NCBI GenBank assembly: GCA_002684605.1
Contig: NYVM01000022.1
Location: 2,166-15,690 of the forward strand
Source: Candidatus Pelagibacterales bacterium
GTDB taxonomy: Bacteria; Pseudomonadota; Alphaproteobacteria; TMED109
DNA length: 13,525 nucleotides
Reading direction: 5' to 3'
In this document: piece by piece, positions 13,429 to 13,525 of the stretch
Numbering within the stretch: position 1 is the first letter of the stretch
How the letters are laid out: each line of letters opens with the position of its first letter
Translations under genes and position numbers: made by a program
The notes under the pieces: generated by a model
What the model was told of the DNA's origin: nothing
What the model saw: only the letters and a program-made list of their open reading frames with translations
Database searches by the model: none

Positions 13429-13525
13429 ATTTAAGGTTTTTTGATAATTCTATTTTTATCCCATTAGGGTCTAAAGTAAAAATTTGATGGACTTTATTGT
13501 CCGGGGTAAATTTTTCCTCATAGGA
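13427..13525 (-). CDS. C-terminal end of a VOC-superfamily (glyoxalase/dioxygenase fold) protein, cut by window edge
   Basis: The minus strand from 13525 to the TAA at 13429-13427 is open for 32 codons and too short to show a start inside the window. It reads ...VHQIFTLDPNGIKIELSKNLK, matching the last strand of vicinal-oxygen-chelate domains, where 'DPxGxxxEL' carries the metal-binding glutamate of many glyoxalase I and extradiol dioxygenase relatives. Only this end is visible, so the exact enzyme cannot be named. It converges on the molybdenum-enzyme operon, and its stop codon lies inside the T-run of that operon's terminator. Confidence 0.75.
   Translation of the reverse strand, partial: SYEEKFTPDNKVHQIFTLDPNGIKIELSKNLK

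Noticed and set aside
1..13525. Mobile element, integration site or CRISPR array
   Set aside because: I found no transposase, integrase, regularly spaced repeats or target-site duplications; all long frames have housekeeping, transport or redox functions.

Overview
This is an AT-rich bacterial window (by eye about two thirds or more A+T) with tightly packed operons, several TTG starts and intergenic regions made almost only of A and T. The partial PanB at the left edge reads like alphaproteobacterial PanB (for example 'VDMPFGSYEESPE' and 'EAGAFSMVVE'). Together with the Tat-exported solute-binding protein and the MoxR/CoxE-like pair, this suggests a streamlined, probably marine, alphaproteobacterium. 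That placement is an inference and an AT-rich gammaproteobacterium cannot be excluded. I see no tRNA, rRNA, CRISPR array, insertion sequence or phage gene.

Layout, left to right. (1) Positions 1-794, minus strand: panB (pantothenate synthesis), running off the left edge. (2) Positions 947-1797, plus strand: an iron-storage pair, Bfd ferredoxin then heme-type bacterioferritin. Bfd stores the [2Fe-2S] reductant used to release iron from bacterioferritin. An iron-box-like palindrome overlaps the bfd -35 element. (3) Positions 1888-4345, plus strand: a MoxR AAA+ ATPase, a small secreted six-cysteine protein, and a CoxE-like VWA protein, probably one operon acting as a chaperone/maturation module. 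(4) Positions 4354-9493, minus strand: a complete branched-chain-amino-acid-type (HAAT) ABC importer, in transcription order a secreted six-cysteine protein, a Tat-exported binding protein, LivH, LivM, LivG and LivF. Its ligand is unknown. (5) Positions 9605-10366, plus strand: a classical SDR oxidoreductase. (6) Positions 10612-13371, plus strand: a two-subunit molybdenum hydroxylase of the isoquinoline-oxidoreductase/aldehyde-dehydrogenase type (2x[2Fe-2S] small subunit, Tat-type Moco large subunit), closed by a strong terminator. (7) Positions 13427-13525, minus strand: the C-terminal end of a VOC/glyoxalase-fold protein.

The longest gene-free stretch is 10367-10611 (245 bases). It holds a palindrome and a series of possible RNA hairpins, some mutually exclusive, ahead of the molybdenum enzyme. 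No gap exceeds 300 bases.

The points most worth following are: a shared sequence word (ATTGA-N4-CATT-N-TCA) at the bfd promoter and between the SDR and molybdenum-enzyme genes; the structured leader of the molybdenum enzyme; the different codon use of that enzyme pair; and the two unrecognised secreted six-cysteine proteins, one inside the MoxR/VWA operon and one heading the importer operon.
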